A stretch of DNA of 64,000 nt from an uncultured bacterium (lineage in GTDB: Bacteria > Planctomycetota > UBA1135 > GCA-002686595). Positions 26,239 to 35,055 of the stretch are shown one piece after another. The position numbers and the translations under genes were made by a program. Location of the stretch: positions 1 to 64,000 of the forward strand of contig CALBMX010000032.1 in the NCBI GenBank assembly GCA_937896235.1. Reading direction: 5' to 3'. Every line of letters starts with the position of its first letter. Within the stretch, counting starts at the first letter, position 1. Under the pieces are notes generated by a model. The model ran no database searches. It saw nothing but the letters and a program-made list of their open reading frames with translations, and was not told the DNA's origin.

Positions 26239-27084
26239 ATGCAAGACCCTAAACTCAACCCCCAAAATCAAGACTCCGAGCCGGACGCACTTCTGGTTAG
26301 CCTAGAGCTTCAGAAGGCTGAGTCGCAGGCGCAGCTCCTAGCTCGCCTCGCTGGCGGCCTCGCGCACGAGATTAAGAACCCGCTCTCGACGATGGCTATC
26401 AACTTGGCGCTTCTACAAGAAGAGTGGGAGCGCGTCTCTGCCGCCGGGGAAGGGGGTGATCCAGGACTGGCTATCGGAAGGTCTCTTCGTCGGATTCGCA
26501 CACTTCAGAATGAAGTTGGGCGGCTCGATAGTATTCTCGACGAGTTCCTAACCTTTGCTCGAGGCGGGCGTGTCAACCGCAAGCCAGAGGACCTGTCGCG
26601 AATCGTTCGTGAGCTCCTTGAGTTTGTTGAGCCCGAGAACGAGAGCCAGGGGATTCGGCAGCATGCGGATTTGGTGCTCGGACTTCCTTTGGTCCTTGTG
26701 GACGAGACCCAGCTGAAACAGGCGGTGCTGAACTTACTCGTAAATGCGCGGCAGGCGATGGAAGACGGTGGTGAGCTAATCGTTCGCACCGAGCGTATCG
26801 GTAATGAGGTGCAGCTCTCGATTACCGATACGGGCTGCGGAATGAGCGAGTCGGAGCTCGCGAAATGTTACGAGGTGTTTTGGTCCACGAAGCCCCGGGG
26901 TACAGGGTTGGGACTCTCGTCGGCGAGACGTATTGTGGAAGAGCATGGCGGACGAATGACGGCCGTCTCAGAGCCCGGCCGAGGAACATCCTTTTCGATT
27001 GTGTTGCCTTTGGCGGTGGAGCTTGTGCCTCACAGTGAAGATGATGGGGCGCACGAAAGTGCTCTGCAAACAAAGAAATCATGA
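26239..27084 (+). CDS. Sensor histidine kinase (NtrB-like, soluble)
   Basis: A 281-residue kinase core with no membrane segment. The phosphorylated histidine is His43 in LAHEIKNPLS; the N box (NLLVNARQAM), G1 (DTGCGM) and G2 (GTGLGLSSARRIVEEHGG) are intact. There is only a short N-terminal helix before the dimerisation domain, so input must come from a partner or from the cytoplasm. ATG at 26239 is the first good start; the open frame continues upstream without a Shine-Dalgarno. It overlaps the regulator gene by 4 bp and pairs with it. Confidence 0.9.
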   Translation: MQDPKLNPQNQDSEPDALLVSLELQKAESQAQLLARLAGGLAHEIKNPLSTMAINLALLQEEWERVSAAGEGGDPGLAIGRSLRRIRTLQNEVGRLDSILDEFLTFARGGRVNRKPEDLSRIVRELLEFVEPENESQGIRQHADLVLGLPLVLVDETQLKQAVLNLLVNARQAMEDGGELIVRTERIGNEVQLSITDTGCGMSESELAKCYEVFWSTKPRGTGLGLSSARRIVEEHGGRMTAVSEPGRGTSFSIVLPLAVELVPHSEDDGAHESALQTKKS

Positions 27085-28499
27085 GTGGAATGGAAGAGAA
27101 GGCCTCTGTGACAGAGGTTCGCGATTGGAGCGACCTCTTGGCTGCTGGCGGCCTGCGTGTTTTAGTTGTCGACGATGATAGAGGCCACGCTGAAGCGCTA
27201 GGGGACTCGCTCGAGATGGACGGCTGTACCTGCCGGTTGGAGCACACGGGGAGAGATGGCGTGAAGGCCATGGAGGAGGAGTCTTTTGATGCCATCCTCA
27301 CCGACCTCGTTATGCACGATCTGTCCGGTTTAGAGGTCTTAAAGGAGGCTCGTATACTCCAGCCAGATGCTGCCGTGATCATGATTACGGGTCACGCATC
27401 CATTGAGACAGCCGTGGATGCTATGCGCATTGGAGCAGGGGATTACCTCACGAAGCCGGTCCGCCTCGCCGAGCTGCGGACGCGCTTGGCGAGGGTTGTA
27501 GAGGCGGGGCGTCTGCGCCGGGACAACAGGGAGTTGCGCGCCCAGTTAGACAAGCGCTTTGGGTTCGAGGGGATCATTGGGCACTCGCCACAGATCAGCC
27601 GCGTATTTGATATTTTGCGGCAGGTTGCCGCGACCCACGCAACCGTTTTGGTTCTCGGTGAGAGCGGCACGGGAAAGGAGCTTGTAGCGCGCGCACTGCA
27701 CACCAACTCGCCGCGTAAGTCGGGCCACTTTGTAGCGGTGAATTGTGCCGCGATGAGTGAAGGGCTGATTGAGTCGGAGCTCTTTGGGCATGTGAAGGGT
27801 GCCTTCACCGGCGCCATCTCGGCAAAAGAAGGTCGCATCGCTTACGCTGACGGCGGCACGCTCTTTTTGGATGAGATCGGCGACATGCCCCTCCACACAC
27901 AGGCGAAGCTGCTGCGAGTCATCGAATCGAGAGAGGTGCAGCCCGTCGGGGGCAACAAGCTTCAGAAAGTGGACATTCGGATCGTGGCGGCAACGAACCG
28001 GGATCTAGAAGTCATGGCGCTCGAGGGGACCTTTCGTGAGGACCTTTTGTTCCGCCTCAAAGTGGTCACCATCGATCTGCCGCCACTTCGCGACCGCGCT
28101 GGTGATGTCCCTCTTTTGCTGGAGCACTTTTTGAACGAGCTTACGCGTGAACACGGGCGCGAAGTAAAGGGGATCAACCCCGAGGCGCGCGCGGCACTCG
28201 CTCGCTATCCCTGGCCCGGAAACGTGCGCGAGCTTCGCAATGTTGTGGAGAATATGGTCCTGCTCGCCAGAGGAACGACTCTTGATATTGAGGACGTGCC
28301 GGTGAGCGTGCGTGGCGTCAGCGCCAGTGGAGCTGTGGCAGGTGGCTATGAGCTTGCGGGGCGCTCTCTGGCCGAAGTTGAGCGCGAGCTGATTCGTACC
28401 AATCTGGAGCTGGTGGCTGGCAACCGCAACCAGGCGTCCAAGATACTCGGAATCGGGGAGCGGACGCTTTATCGGAAGATCAAGGAATACGACATCTAG
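27081..28499 (+). CDS. Sigma-54-dependent response regulator (NtrC family)
   Basis: A 472-residue activator. The receiver has acidic residues Asp31/Asp32 and the phospho-acceptor Asp75 (LTDLVMHD). The AAA+ core shows Walker A GESGTGKE, the sigma-54 contact loop GAFTGA and the Walker B-like GGTLFLDEIGDM. A C-terminal Fis-type helix-turn-helix (NQASKILGIGERTLYRKIKEY) ends the protein. It should open promoters of the -24/-12 class when phosphorylated by the adjacent kinase; I found no convincing -24/-12 site next to it, so targets lie elsewhere. Confidence 0.94.
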   Translation: MSGMEEKASVTEVRDWSDLLAAGGLRVLVVDDDRGHAEALGDSLEMDGCTCRLEHTGRDGVKAMEEESFDAILTDLVMHDLSGLEVLKEARILQPDAAVIMITGHASIETAVDAMRIGAGDYLTKPVRLAELRTRLARVVEAGRLRRDNRELRAQLDKRFGFEGIIGHSPQISRVFDILRQVAATHATVLVLGESGTGKELVARALHTNSPRKSGHFVAVNCAAMSEGLIESELFGHVKGAFTGAISAKEGRIAYADGGTLFLDEIGDMPLHTQAKLLRVIESREVQPVGGNKLQKVDIRIVAATNRDLEVMALEGTFREDLLFRLKVVTIDLPPLRDRAGDVPLLLEHFLNELTREHGREVKGINPEARAALARYPWPGNVRELRNVVENMVLLARGTTLDIEDVPVSVRGVSASGAVAGGYELAGRSLAEVERELIRTNLELVAGNRNQASKILGIGERTLYRKIKEYDI

Positions 28500-28514
28500 C
28501 GGGGTGTCTTTTTC

Positions 28515-28570
28515 GCTGTCAAAGTGGCAGCGTGCTTTCGAGGGGTTCCCGGTGGCTGTCGATATGGCAG
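28515..28570 (+). promoter_or_regulatory. Paired CTGTC-N4-TGGCAG motifs before dnaK
   Basis: GCTGTC-AAAG-TGGCAG (28515-28530) and GCTGTC-GATA-TGGCAG (28555-28570): twelve of sixteen positions identical, exactly 40 bp (about four helical turns) apart. Each is an imperfect inverted repeat (CTGTC/GGCAG). They lie 130-185 bp before the dnaK start, and could be operators of a heat-shock regulator. A possible -35 (TTGGCG, 28572) follows the second copy directly. Confidence 0.55.
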
Positions 28571-28699
28571 GTTGGCGCTTTGCTTCATATCCCTAAGCTA
28601 TTTGATTGAAGGTGTTTACGTCTTTGGCACGGGGTTTGAATGTAAGGCCCGGTCGCCGGCAGCTTCGGTGACAAACGCCCACGAACTAGTGAGGACACT

Positions 28700-30601
28700 A
28701 TGAGCAAGACACAAAAAATTATTGGCATCGACCTGGGTACCACCAACTCGGTTGTGGCTGTTATGGAGGGCGGAGAGCCCCAGGTTATCGCCAACCTTGA
28801 AGGCGCCCGTACAACACCTTCCGTAGTTGCCTTCGCAGGCGATGGGAATCGCCTTGTTGGTGCGCCTGCGCGCCGTCAAGCGGTGACGAACCCGAACCGG
28901 ACGATCTTCTCGATCAAGCGCTTTATGGGGCGCCGCCACAACGAAGTGGCCTCGGAAGAGAAGCTCGTGCCGTACGCCCTTACCGGTGGACCAGACGAGC
29001 TTGTCAAGGTCCTTATCGACGGCAAGACCTACACCCCTCCGGAGCTTAGCGCGATTGTGCTGAGCGCTCTTAAGGAGGCCGCTGAGAGCTACCTTGGAGA
29101 AACCGTAGAGAAGGCAGTGATCACCGTCCCTGCCTACTTCAACGACGCCCAGCGCCAAGCTACGAAAGACGCAGGGACGATCGCCGGCCTTGAAGTTGTT
29201 CGTATTATCAACGAGCCGACCGCGGCAACACTCGCCTACGGCCTTGAAAAGAAAGAGAGCGGTCGCATCGCGGTCTACGACCTCGGTGGCGGAACGTTTG
29301 ACGTCTCGATTCTCGAGATCGGTGATGGCATCTTTGAGGTGCTCGCTACCAATGGTGATACTCACCTCGGTGGCGATGACTTCGACGAGGTCTTGATCAA
29401 CTGGGTCGCAGAGGAGTTCAAGCGGGATCACGGGGTTGACATCCGCAAGGATGCAATGGCCTTGCAGCGCTTGAAAGAGGCCTGCGAGAAGGCGAAGTGC
29501 GAGCTCTCTTCCGCGGCGTCGACCGATATCAACCTGCCGTTCATTACAGCGGACGCTTCGGGCCCGAAACACCTTATTCAGACCCTATCGCGCTCCAAGT
29601 TTGAGCAGCTGGTTGGCGGTCTGATCGAGCGCACGGAAGGTCCGTGCCGCTCGGCACTCAAGGATGCGGGCCTCGACCCTTCCGAGATTGATGATGTCAT
29701 TCTCGTCGGCGGCTCGATTCGTATTCCGGCAGTCCAGGAGATCGTCAAGAGAATCTTCAAGCGTGAGCCGAACCGCGGTGTGAACCCCGATGAGGTTGTT
29801 GCACTAGGCGCAGCCATCCAAGGTGGTGTGCTCGCCGGTGAAGTGGACGATGTTGTGCTTCTCGATGTGACGCCACTAAGCGTTGGTATCGAAACATTGG
29901 GTGGCGTGATGACTAAGCTCATCGAGCGCAACACAACGATCCCGACTTCTAAGAGTCAGGTCTTCTCGACGGCTGCGGATAACCAACCTTCAGTTGAAAT
30001 CCACATCCTTCAAGGTGAGCGCGAGTTCGCCAAGGACAACCGCTCTCTCGACAAGTTCCACCTATCGGATATCCCTCCCGCACAGCGCGGCACGCCGCAG
30101 ATTGAAGTTAGCTTCGACATCGATGCCAACGGCATCATGCACGTCAAGGCTGTCGACAAGGCTACGGGTAAGGAGCACCAGGTGCGTATCGAAGCGGGTG
30201 GCGGTCTGACCGAAGCCGATATCGAGCGTATGCGCAGCGAGGCAGAGGCTAACGCCGGTGCCGACAAAGAGAAGCGCGCATTTGTCGACCTCAAGAACGA
30301 AGCCGACGGGATGGTCTACGAAACCGAGAAGCAGCTGAAGGAGCACGGCGACAAGCTCGACGATGCCGATAAGGCAAGCCTTGAAGGCGCTTTGGAGGCG
30401 GTCAAAGTCGCTCTTGCTGGCGAGAGCAAGCCGGCCCTTGAGAAGGCCTTTGAGGACTTCAAAGAGAAGTCTCAAAAGCTAGGCGAGGCGGTGTATGCCG
30501 AGAGCCAGAAGAAAGAGGGAGCACCGGAGCAGGGCGCCGAAGGCGCTGCAGCTTCCGGTGAAGAGGAGCCCGTTGACGCGGACTTTGAGGTGAAATCCTA
30601 G
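28700..30601 (+). CDS. dnaK: Chaperone protein DnaK (Hsp70)
   Basis: A 633-residue Hsp70. The ATPase domain opens with [20 protein letters not shown] and contains [35 protein letters not shown] and [15 protein letters not shown]; the substrate domain follows from about 390 with a helical lid and the C-terminal [11 protein letters not shown]. Length is normal for the DnaK group. GAGGA sits 5 bp before the ATG. It stands alone: grpE and dnaJ are not adjacent. A very strong terminator follows. Confidence 0.98.
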   Translation: MSKTQKIIGIDLGTTNSVVAVMEGGEPQVIANLEGARTTPSVVAFAGDGNRLVGAPARRQAVTNPNRTIFSIKRFMGRRHNEVASEEKLVPYALTGGPDELVKVLIDGKTYTPPELSAIVLSALKEAAESYLGETVEKAVITVPAYFNDAQRQATKDAGTIAGLEVVRIINEPTAATLAYGLEKKESGRIAVYDLGGGTFDVSILEIGDGIFEVLATNGDTHLGGDDFDEVLINWVAEEFKRDHGVDIRKDAMALQRLKEACEKAKCELSSAASTDINLPFITADASGPKHLIQTLSRSKFEQLVGGLIERTEGPCRSALKDAGLDPSEIDDVILVGGSIRIPAVQEIVKRIFKREPNRGVNPDEVVALGAAIQGGVLAGEVDDVVLLDVTPLSVGIETLGGVMTKLIERNTTIPTSKSQVFSTAADNQPSVEIHILQGEREFAKDNRSLDKFHLSDIPPAQRGTPQIEVSFDIDANGIMHVKAVDKATGKEHQVRIEAGGGLTEADIERMRSEAEANAGADKEKRAFVDLKNEADGMVYETEKQLKEHGDKLDDADKASLEGALEAVKVALAGESKPALEKAFEDFKEKSQKLGEAVYAESQKKEGAPEQGAEGAAASGEEEPVDADFEVKS

Positions 30602-30627
30602 GATTTCCTGACCCCACAAGATAGTCC

Positions 30628-30673
30628 AAGGGAAGCCCAATCCGCGCAAGCGGATTGGGCTTCCCTTGTTTTT
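30628..30673 (+). terminator. Rho-independent terminator after dnaK
   Basis: A perfect 18-bp stem (30628-30645 with 30650-30667) closed by a GCAA tetraloop and followed by GTTTTT. One of the best terminators in the window. Confidence 0.95.
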
Positions 30674-30734
30674 GGACCAACAGATCGGCATCTTGAGTGG
30701 CTTCGAACTCCACCTACCGCAACTCACCCTGCTC

Positions 30735-31814
30735 ATGCGCCTCGATACTCTTTTCATTTTTTTCGCCGCTACGCTTGCCGCTTGTGGCGCACCCGCTGTC
30801 GTTGAGGAGGCACAGCAGGTGGCAGCGGTTGCACTCGAGACTCCCACGGAGGTTGAGGTCAAACCGCTCACCTTTGCAATCGTGATTCATGGGGGTGCCG
30901 GGTCACCATCGCGCGATATGGATAAGGCGCAACTGGCGGGTTTGACGGGAGGTATGGCGCACGCGCTCCAAGTAGGCTTGTCGGATTTGCGGCGCGGCGC
31001 TAACGCCGTTGATGTGGTCGAACGCGTCATTACCATTCTAGAGACCAATGCCAATTTCAATGCCGGTCGAGGTGCGGTCTACACCGACGCGGGACGCCAC
31101 GAGCTAGACGCCTCCATCATGAATGGCGAGACGCTAGCTTGCGGTGGCGTCGGAGGAGTGCGGACGGTTGAGCACCCGATCTCCCTCGCACGCCTAGTCA
31201 TGGACGAGACTCGCCATGTACTCTTCGTTGCCGATGGGGCCGAGGCCTTTGCGGACAGCCTTGGGAAGCGAGTTGCCCGCGTGGACAACACATACTTTGA
31301 CACGGACGCGGCTGCGAAGAGCTTGCGCGCTGTGCAGGAGAGTCGCCGCAAAGAGGGCGCGTCGAAGACGGCGGATGACAGTAACCCGAATGAGATCAAG
31401 GGCACCGTTGGATGTGTCGTGCTGGACATGCAGGGACACCTGGCAGCGGGCACTTCAACAGGTGGGCTGACTGGGAAAAGTTTTGGTCGCATCGGGGACT
31501 CGCCTATCATCGGTGCGGGAACTTATGCGAATGATAAGACCTGTGGAATCTCCTGCACGGGCGTAGGCGAGGAGTACATTCGACACGGTGTCGCGAGAGA
31601 TATAGCGGCGCGCGTGGAGTACCTTGGGATCAATGTGATTGAAGCAGCCGATCAAGTTGTGCACGGCGTACTCAAAGAGGGAGAGGGAGGCGTGATTGGG
31701 ATCGACAAGGATGGAAATATTGCGATGTCCTACAACACCCCAGGGATGGTTCGCGCGGTAGGGGATTCGAACGGGCGATTCGATATAGGCATCTGGGAAG
31801 ACTTCCTCAAGTAA
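30735..31814 (+). CDS. Lipoprotein isoaspartyl peptidase/L-asparaginase (Ntn hydrolase)
   Basis: A 359-residue plant-type asparaginase that would release aspartate from isoaspartyl dipeptides or hydrolyse asparagine. HGGAG (52-56) opens the enzyme domain; the self-cleaving nucleophile is Thr224 in IKGTVGCVVLD, followed by GTSTGGLTGKSFGRIGDSPIIGAGTYA. The N-terminus is a lipoprotein signal with lipobox LAAC (Cys17), so it is predicted to be envelope-anchored, which is unusual for this mostly cytoplasmic family. ATG 30735 is chosen because it begins that signal; the open frame upstream runs back into the dnaK terminator. Confidence 0.9.
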   Translation: MRLDTLFIFFAATLAACGAPAVVEEAQQVAAVALETPTEVEVKPLTFAIVIHGGAGSPSRDMDKAQLAGLTGGMAHALQVGLSDLRRGANAVDVVERVITILETNANFNAGRGAVYTDAGRHELDASIMNGETLACGGVGGVRTVEHPISLARLVMDETRHVLFVADGAEAFADSLGKRVARVDNTYFDTDAAAKSLRAVQESRRKEGASKTADDSNPNEIKGTVGCVVLDMQGHLAAGTSTGGLTGKSFGRIGDSPIIGAGTYANDKTCGISCTGVGEEYIRHGVARDIAARVEYLGINVIEAADQVVHGVLKEGEGGVIGIDKDGNIAMSYNTPGMVRAVGDSNGRFDIGIWEDFLK

Positions 31815-32020
31815 TCCCCGCTCTGAATCGTTTCGGGCTGGGATTCGGCCTTACATGACCTTTGCCAAGGTGCCCTGAGGAACAACGGAACGCCGTTGGG
31901 CCTCGGCGGTTATGGGTTCTTCTGTACAACTATTGCGGCGGGCCCATCTTGGTCTAAGCTGCAGAGATCAGATTTGTCTTCCACCGGGCCTCTAGGCCTC
32001 CCCCTAACTTTTGAGGAGTT

Positions 32021-33145
32021 ATGTCTCAAACAAGTCACTTTTCCTTCCTGCCCATCGGTGTTCTTGCCCTTGGACTATTCTCCACGCTGCAGCCCCGACA
32101 GAACGAAGCTGTCACGCTGCGTACCAAGTACACGGAAGAGCTCGCCCTTCAAACGGATACCACCGTGACCTATGAGTCCGAGCGCGTCGCGTTCTCCATG
32201 GTTCGCGATGGCGAGGAGATCGATATGGGCGACCGTATGGGTGGTCCCTCTACACAGCTGCGATCGACTTCTATCATCGATGTCTATTCAGCTGCGAAAG
32301 ATGGCGCGCCGACGCAAGTTACCCGCACCTTTGACATCTTGGAAGGCATCAGTGTGCGGTCGATGGGCGGAGAGGAAATGGAGAACACAACGAACGGTCC
32401 GCTAGAGGGCGTTTCGATTGAAATCTCACTGGATGACGAGGGGGAGCTCACCGTCGCCGTTGTCGATGGAGCCGAGCCGGATGACGAGGCTCTCCTTGAA
32501 GGTCATTCGCTTGCGCTTGGTTTGGATGCTCTCCTTCCAGAAGGCGAAGTTGAGCTCGGCGCGACCTGGGAATTTGACGGCGCACTTCTCATGAGCGCCT
32601 TGGGATTTGACCTTGACGCACAGTTGTTCCCGCCCGTGCCTTTCGAGCGCCCCGAGGGTGGCCCGGGCGGCGGTGGCGGCGGATGGGGTGGACGAATGAG
32701 TCGCCCGGAATCCAGCTTTGCCAAGTTGTTCCTCGATACCGTATGGGAAGGCGAAGCTGAACTTGCTAGCGAGCTTGAGGAAGTCGAAGGAGCCTCCTGC
32801 TACGTGATCGAGTTCTCGGCTGAAGGCGAGGCCGACATCCCGGACCCTCCGGCCCGCACGGGCGGCGGCCGCCGCGGAGGAGATGCGGATGAGCTCTCCG
32901 CAATGGGTGCCGAGCCTGCGGCCGCACTCGGCGGTACAGGTATCCTAAAGATCGAAGGGAAGTTGTACTTCTCCGTCGATCTTGGCAGGCCGGTTGCCCT
33001 AGAGGCGGAATCCAGCGCAACTGTGGAGACGGAGTCCATTCGCGCCGGACGCGATGGCGGAGAGACAATCACGAATAGTACAACGGAGTCCACGATGACT
33101 ATCGCCATTGCAATCTCCGTCCCCGACTTGGAAGAGGGCGAGTAG
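32021..33145 (+). CDS. Secreted protein of unknown function
   Basis: A 374-residue protein with an N-terminal signal peptide (FLPIGVLALGLFSTLQP). The mature part is acidic and beta-rich, with Thr/Glu-rich strands such as TYESERVAFSMVRDGEEIDMG, and a Gly-rich break near 218-232 (PEGGPGGGGGGWGGRMSRPE). No catalytic or binding motif was recognised; general shape recalls planctomycete secreted DUF proteins that share repeated beta domains. It stands alone between two transcription ends. Confidence 0.7.
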   Translation: MSQTSHFSFLPIGVLALGLFSTLQPRQNEAVTLRTKYTEELALQTDTTVTYESERVAFSMVRDGEEIDMGDRMGGPSTQLRSTSIIDVYSAAKDGAPTQVTRTFDILEGISVRSMGGEEMENTTNGPLEGVSIEISLDDEGELTVAVVDGAEPDDEALLEGHSLALGLDALLPEGEVELGATWEFDGALLMSALGFDLDAQLFPPVPFERPEGGPGGGGGGWGGRMSRPESSFAKLFLDTVWEGEAELASELEEVEGASCYVIEFSAEGEADIPDPPARTGGGRRGGDADELSAMGAEPAAALGGTGILKIEGKLYFSVDLGRPVALEAESSATVETESIRAGRDGGETITNSTTESTMTIAIAISVPDLEEGE

Positions 33146-33188
33146 CGCCCATATCCAGCCAGCCGGCATCAATCCGGAAGCAAAATTC

Positions 33189-33226
33189 AGTCCGGGCCCA
33201 CGTAAAACGTTACGAGGGCCCGGACT
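33189..33226 (+). terminator. Terminator-like hairpin before the ABC operon
   Basis: An 11-bp GC-rich stem (33189-33199 with 33216-33226), an A/A mismatch, then 5 more pairs (33201-33205 with 33210-33214) and an AACG loop. The T-run is weak (CTTG), so termination may be partial. Confidence 0.65.
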
Positions 33227-33292
33227 CTTGCCTAATAGGTGGCCTCGTCGGCGGCCCTCGGGTATCGTCCGGGCCCCATCTCCTAACCTTCT

Positions 33293-34309
33293 ATGATCGA
33301 CGTACAAAAGATTACGCGCCGCTTTGGCGCTTTGACCGCAGTGGAAGACCTCACCTTCCAAGTCACACGCGGCGAGGTCGTCGGCTTTCTGGGCCTAAAC
33401 GGCGCCGGTAAGTCCACCACGATGCGAATGCTCACCGGGTATCTTCCCGCGACGAGTGGCAACATAAAGATTGCGGGCCACGACGTGCTTACGGAGTCGC
33501 TAAAGGTGCGCCGCAGCATCGGTTATTTGGCAGAGGGAGTCCCCCTTTACCGCGAGCACCGCGTTTCCGAGATGCTGGCCTTCCAGGGCCGTCTATTTGG
33601 AATGAAGAGGTCTGAGATCAAGCGGCGCAGTGAAGAGGTCCTCGATCGAGTTGGCCTAAGCGACCGCTCGCGAAGCCTTGTGGGCAAGCTCTCCAAGGGT
33701 ATGCGACAGCGCGTTGGAATCGCCGTTGCCTTGTTGCACGAGCCCGAAGTTCTGATCCTCGATGAGCCAACAAGCGGCTTGGATCCACTGCAGCGGGTCG
33801 GCGTTCGAAAGTTGATTGCCGAACTTGCGGAGGAGCATACGGTGATGATTTCGAGCCACATTCTTCCCGAGATCGAGGCGGTTGCGGGCCGCTTGATTTT
33901 GCTGCATCACGGAACCAAGGTCGCCGACGGCACCAAAGCCGAGCTGCTGGCCAAGTTAGGTGGTTCGCATCTCAAGTTGGTTGTTGCTGCGGCAAGCGCC
34001 AAGCCCAATGCTCTAAAGGAAGACCTTCAAGGTTTGCTTTCCGGCGAAGACAAAAAGCGCGAAGGCGCTGTCTTCGTTCGCGAGGCGGGGGAGTCGATTG
34101 AGGCCCTAGTGCGAGTGGAGAAAAACCCATCTGCATCCATTGGCTTATTGGCGTCCGCCCGCGGTTGGATTTTGAGCGAGCTATCTTGGCACGAGCCAAG
34201 CTTGGAGCAGCTTTTCGGGCGCCTGGCCACGGGCTCCGCTGAGGACGGCCTGGACTCCCCCTCGGAGAGAGCTCCAGATTACCGAGAGATCGTGGAGGTC
34301 AAAGCGTGA
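33293..34309 (+). CDS. ABC transporter ATP-binding protein (GldA-like)
   Basis: A 338-residue ATPase of the ABC-2 export type. Walker A GLNGAGKST (34-42), signature LSKGMRQRVG, Walker B VLILDEPTSG and the switch His in MISSHIL are intact. About 100 extra residues follow the core, as in GldA and CcmA-like ATPases. It overlaps the permease gene by 4 bp (GTGA). The set GldA-GldF-GldG plus a DUF4340 protein is widespread outside gliding bacteria, so motility should not be inferred. Confidence 0.92.
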   Translation: MIDVQKITRRFGALTAVEDLTFQVTRGEVVGFLGLNGAGKSTTMRMLTGYLPATSGNIKIAGHDVLTESLKVRRSIGYLAEGVPLYREHRVSEMLAFQGRLFGMKRSEIKRRSEEVLDRVGLSDRSRSLVGKLSKGMRQRVGIAVALLHEPEVLILDEPTSGLDPLQRVGVRKLIAELAEEHTVMISSHILPEIEAVAGRLILLHHGTKVADGTKAELLAKLGGSHLKLVVAAASAKPNALKEDLQGLLSGEDKKREGAVFVREAGESIEALVRVEKNPSASIGLLASARGWILSELSWHEPSLEQLFGRLATGSAEDGLDSPSERAPDYREIVEVKA

Positions 34310-35055
34310 ACGGTTTTTCTGCGATCTTGAGACGCGAAGTGACTGGCCTCTTTTTGACTCCATTGGCGTGGGTGCTTCTAGTGGCTGCCGTCAGTCTGAA
34401 CGGCTTCCTTTGTGTCGCCGCTCTCATGGGGAATGGCGGAGACGTCGATGGCACGTTTAACTTCTTGCTCGGCTCCAGCGGTGCGTATTGGATGTTGATG
34501 ATCACACTACCGCCGCTCTTGACGATGCGCAGTATCAGCGAAGAGTTGAAAGGCGGGCAGCTGGAGTTTCTTCTTACGGCGCCTGTGACCGATGGTGCGG
34601 TCGTGCTCGGAAAACACCTAGCGGTTGTCCTCTTTCTGGCCGTCCTTTGGTCCGTCGTCCCTATGTACGGACTCGTCTTGGAAATCCAAGGTGTCTCCCC
34701 GGATTGGGGGCAGCTGGGCCTTGGATATCTTGGTGCCGTCTTGGTCTCGGCCCTTTTTGCAGCTCTTGGCATGGTGGCAAGCGCCATGTCCTCGACTCCG
34801 CTCTTAGCCGCTTTCCTTGGATTCATTTTCAACATCACCATCTTGCTTTTGCCAATGGGGGCGGGAGCTCTGGGAGGAACGATTGGCGGCCTTGTCAAAG
34901 CTCTTGCGAACAAATTGAACGTGCTCCTTCACTTGCAGACTTCGTTTATGCGTGGGGCTCTCGACTCCGCTGACATCATCTTCTTTGTCGCTTGGACGGG
35001 GCTCTTCCTGTTCGCTGCAACAAGGATTGTCGAGGGTCGGAGGATGTGGTCATGA
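34306..35055 (+). CDS. ABC-2 type permease (GldF-like)
   Basis: A 249-residue membrane subunit with about six hydrophobic helices, starting FSAILRREVTGLFLTPLAWVLL. The region TMRSISEELKGGQLEFLLTAPVTDGAVVLGK is characteristic of the ABC-2 membrane family. The start is GTG, overlapping the ATPase stop, and its own stop overlaps the next start (ATGA). Substrate unknown. Confidence 0.9.
   Translation: MNGFSAILRREVTGLFLTPLAWVLLVAAVSLNGFLCVAALMGNGGDVDGTFNFLLGSSGAYWMLMITLPPLLTMRSISEELKGGQLEFLLTAPVTDGAVVLGKHLAVVLFLAVLWSVVPMYGLVLEIQGVSPDWGQLGLGYLGAVLVSALFAALGMVASAMSSTPLLAAFLGFIFNITILLLPMGAGALGGTIGGLVKALANKLNVLLHLQTSFMRGALDSADIIFFVAWTGLFLFAATRIVEGRRMWS

Noticed and set aside
28515..28570. Sigma-54 (-24/-12) promoter, because TGGCAG recurs before dnaK
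   Set aside because: Neither copy has a TTGC at the required 10-bp spacing from its GG; the inverted-repeat pair fits better as an operator.
28616..29572. 318-codon minus-strand frame opposite dnaK
   Set aside because: dnaK is unmistakable, and antisense open frames are common on GC-rich conserved genes; no motif in it.
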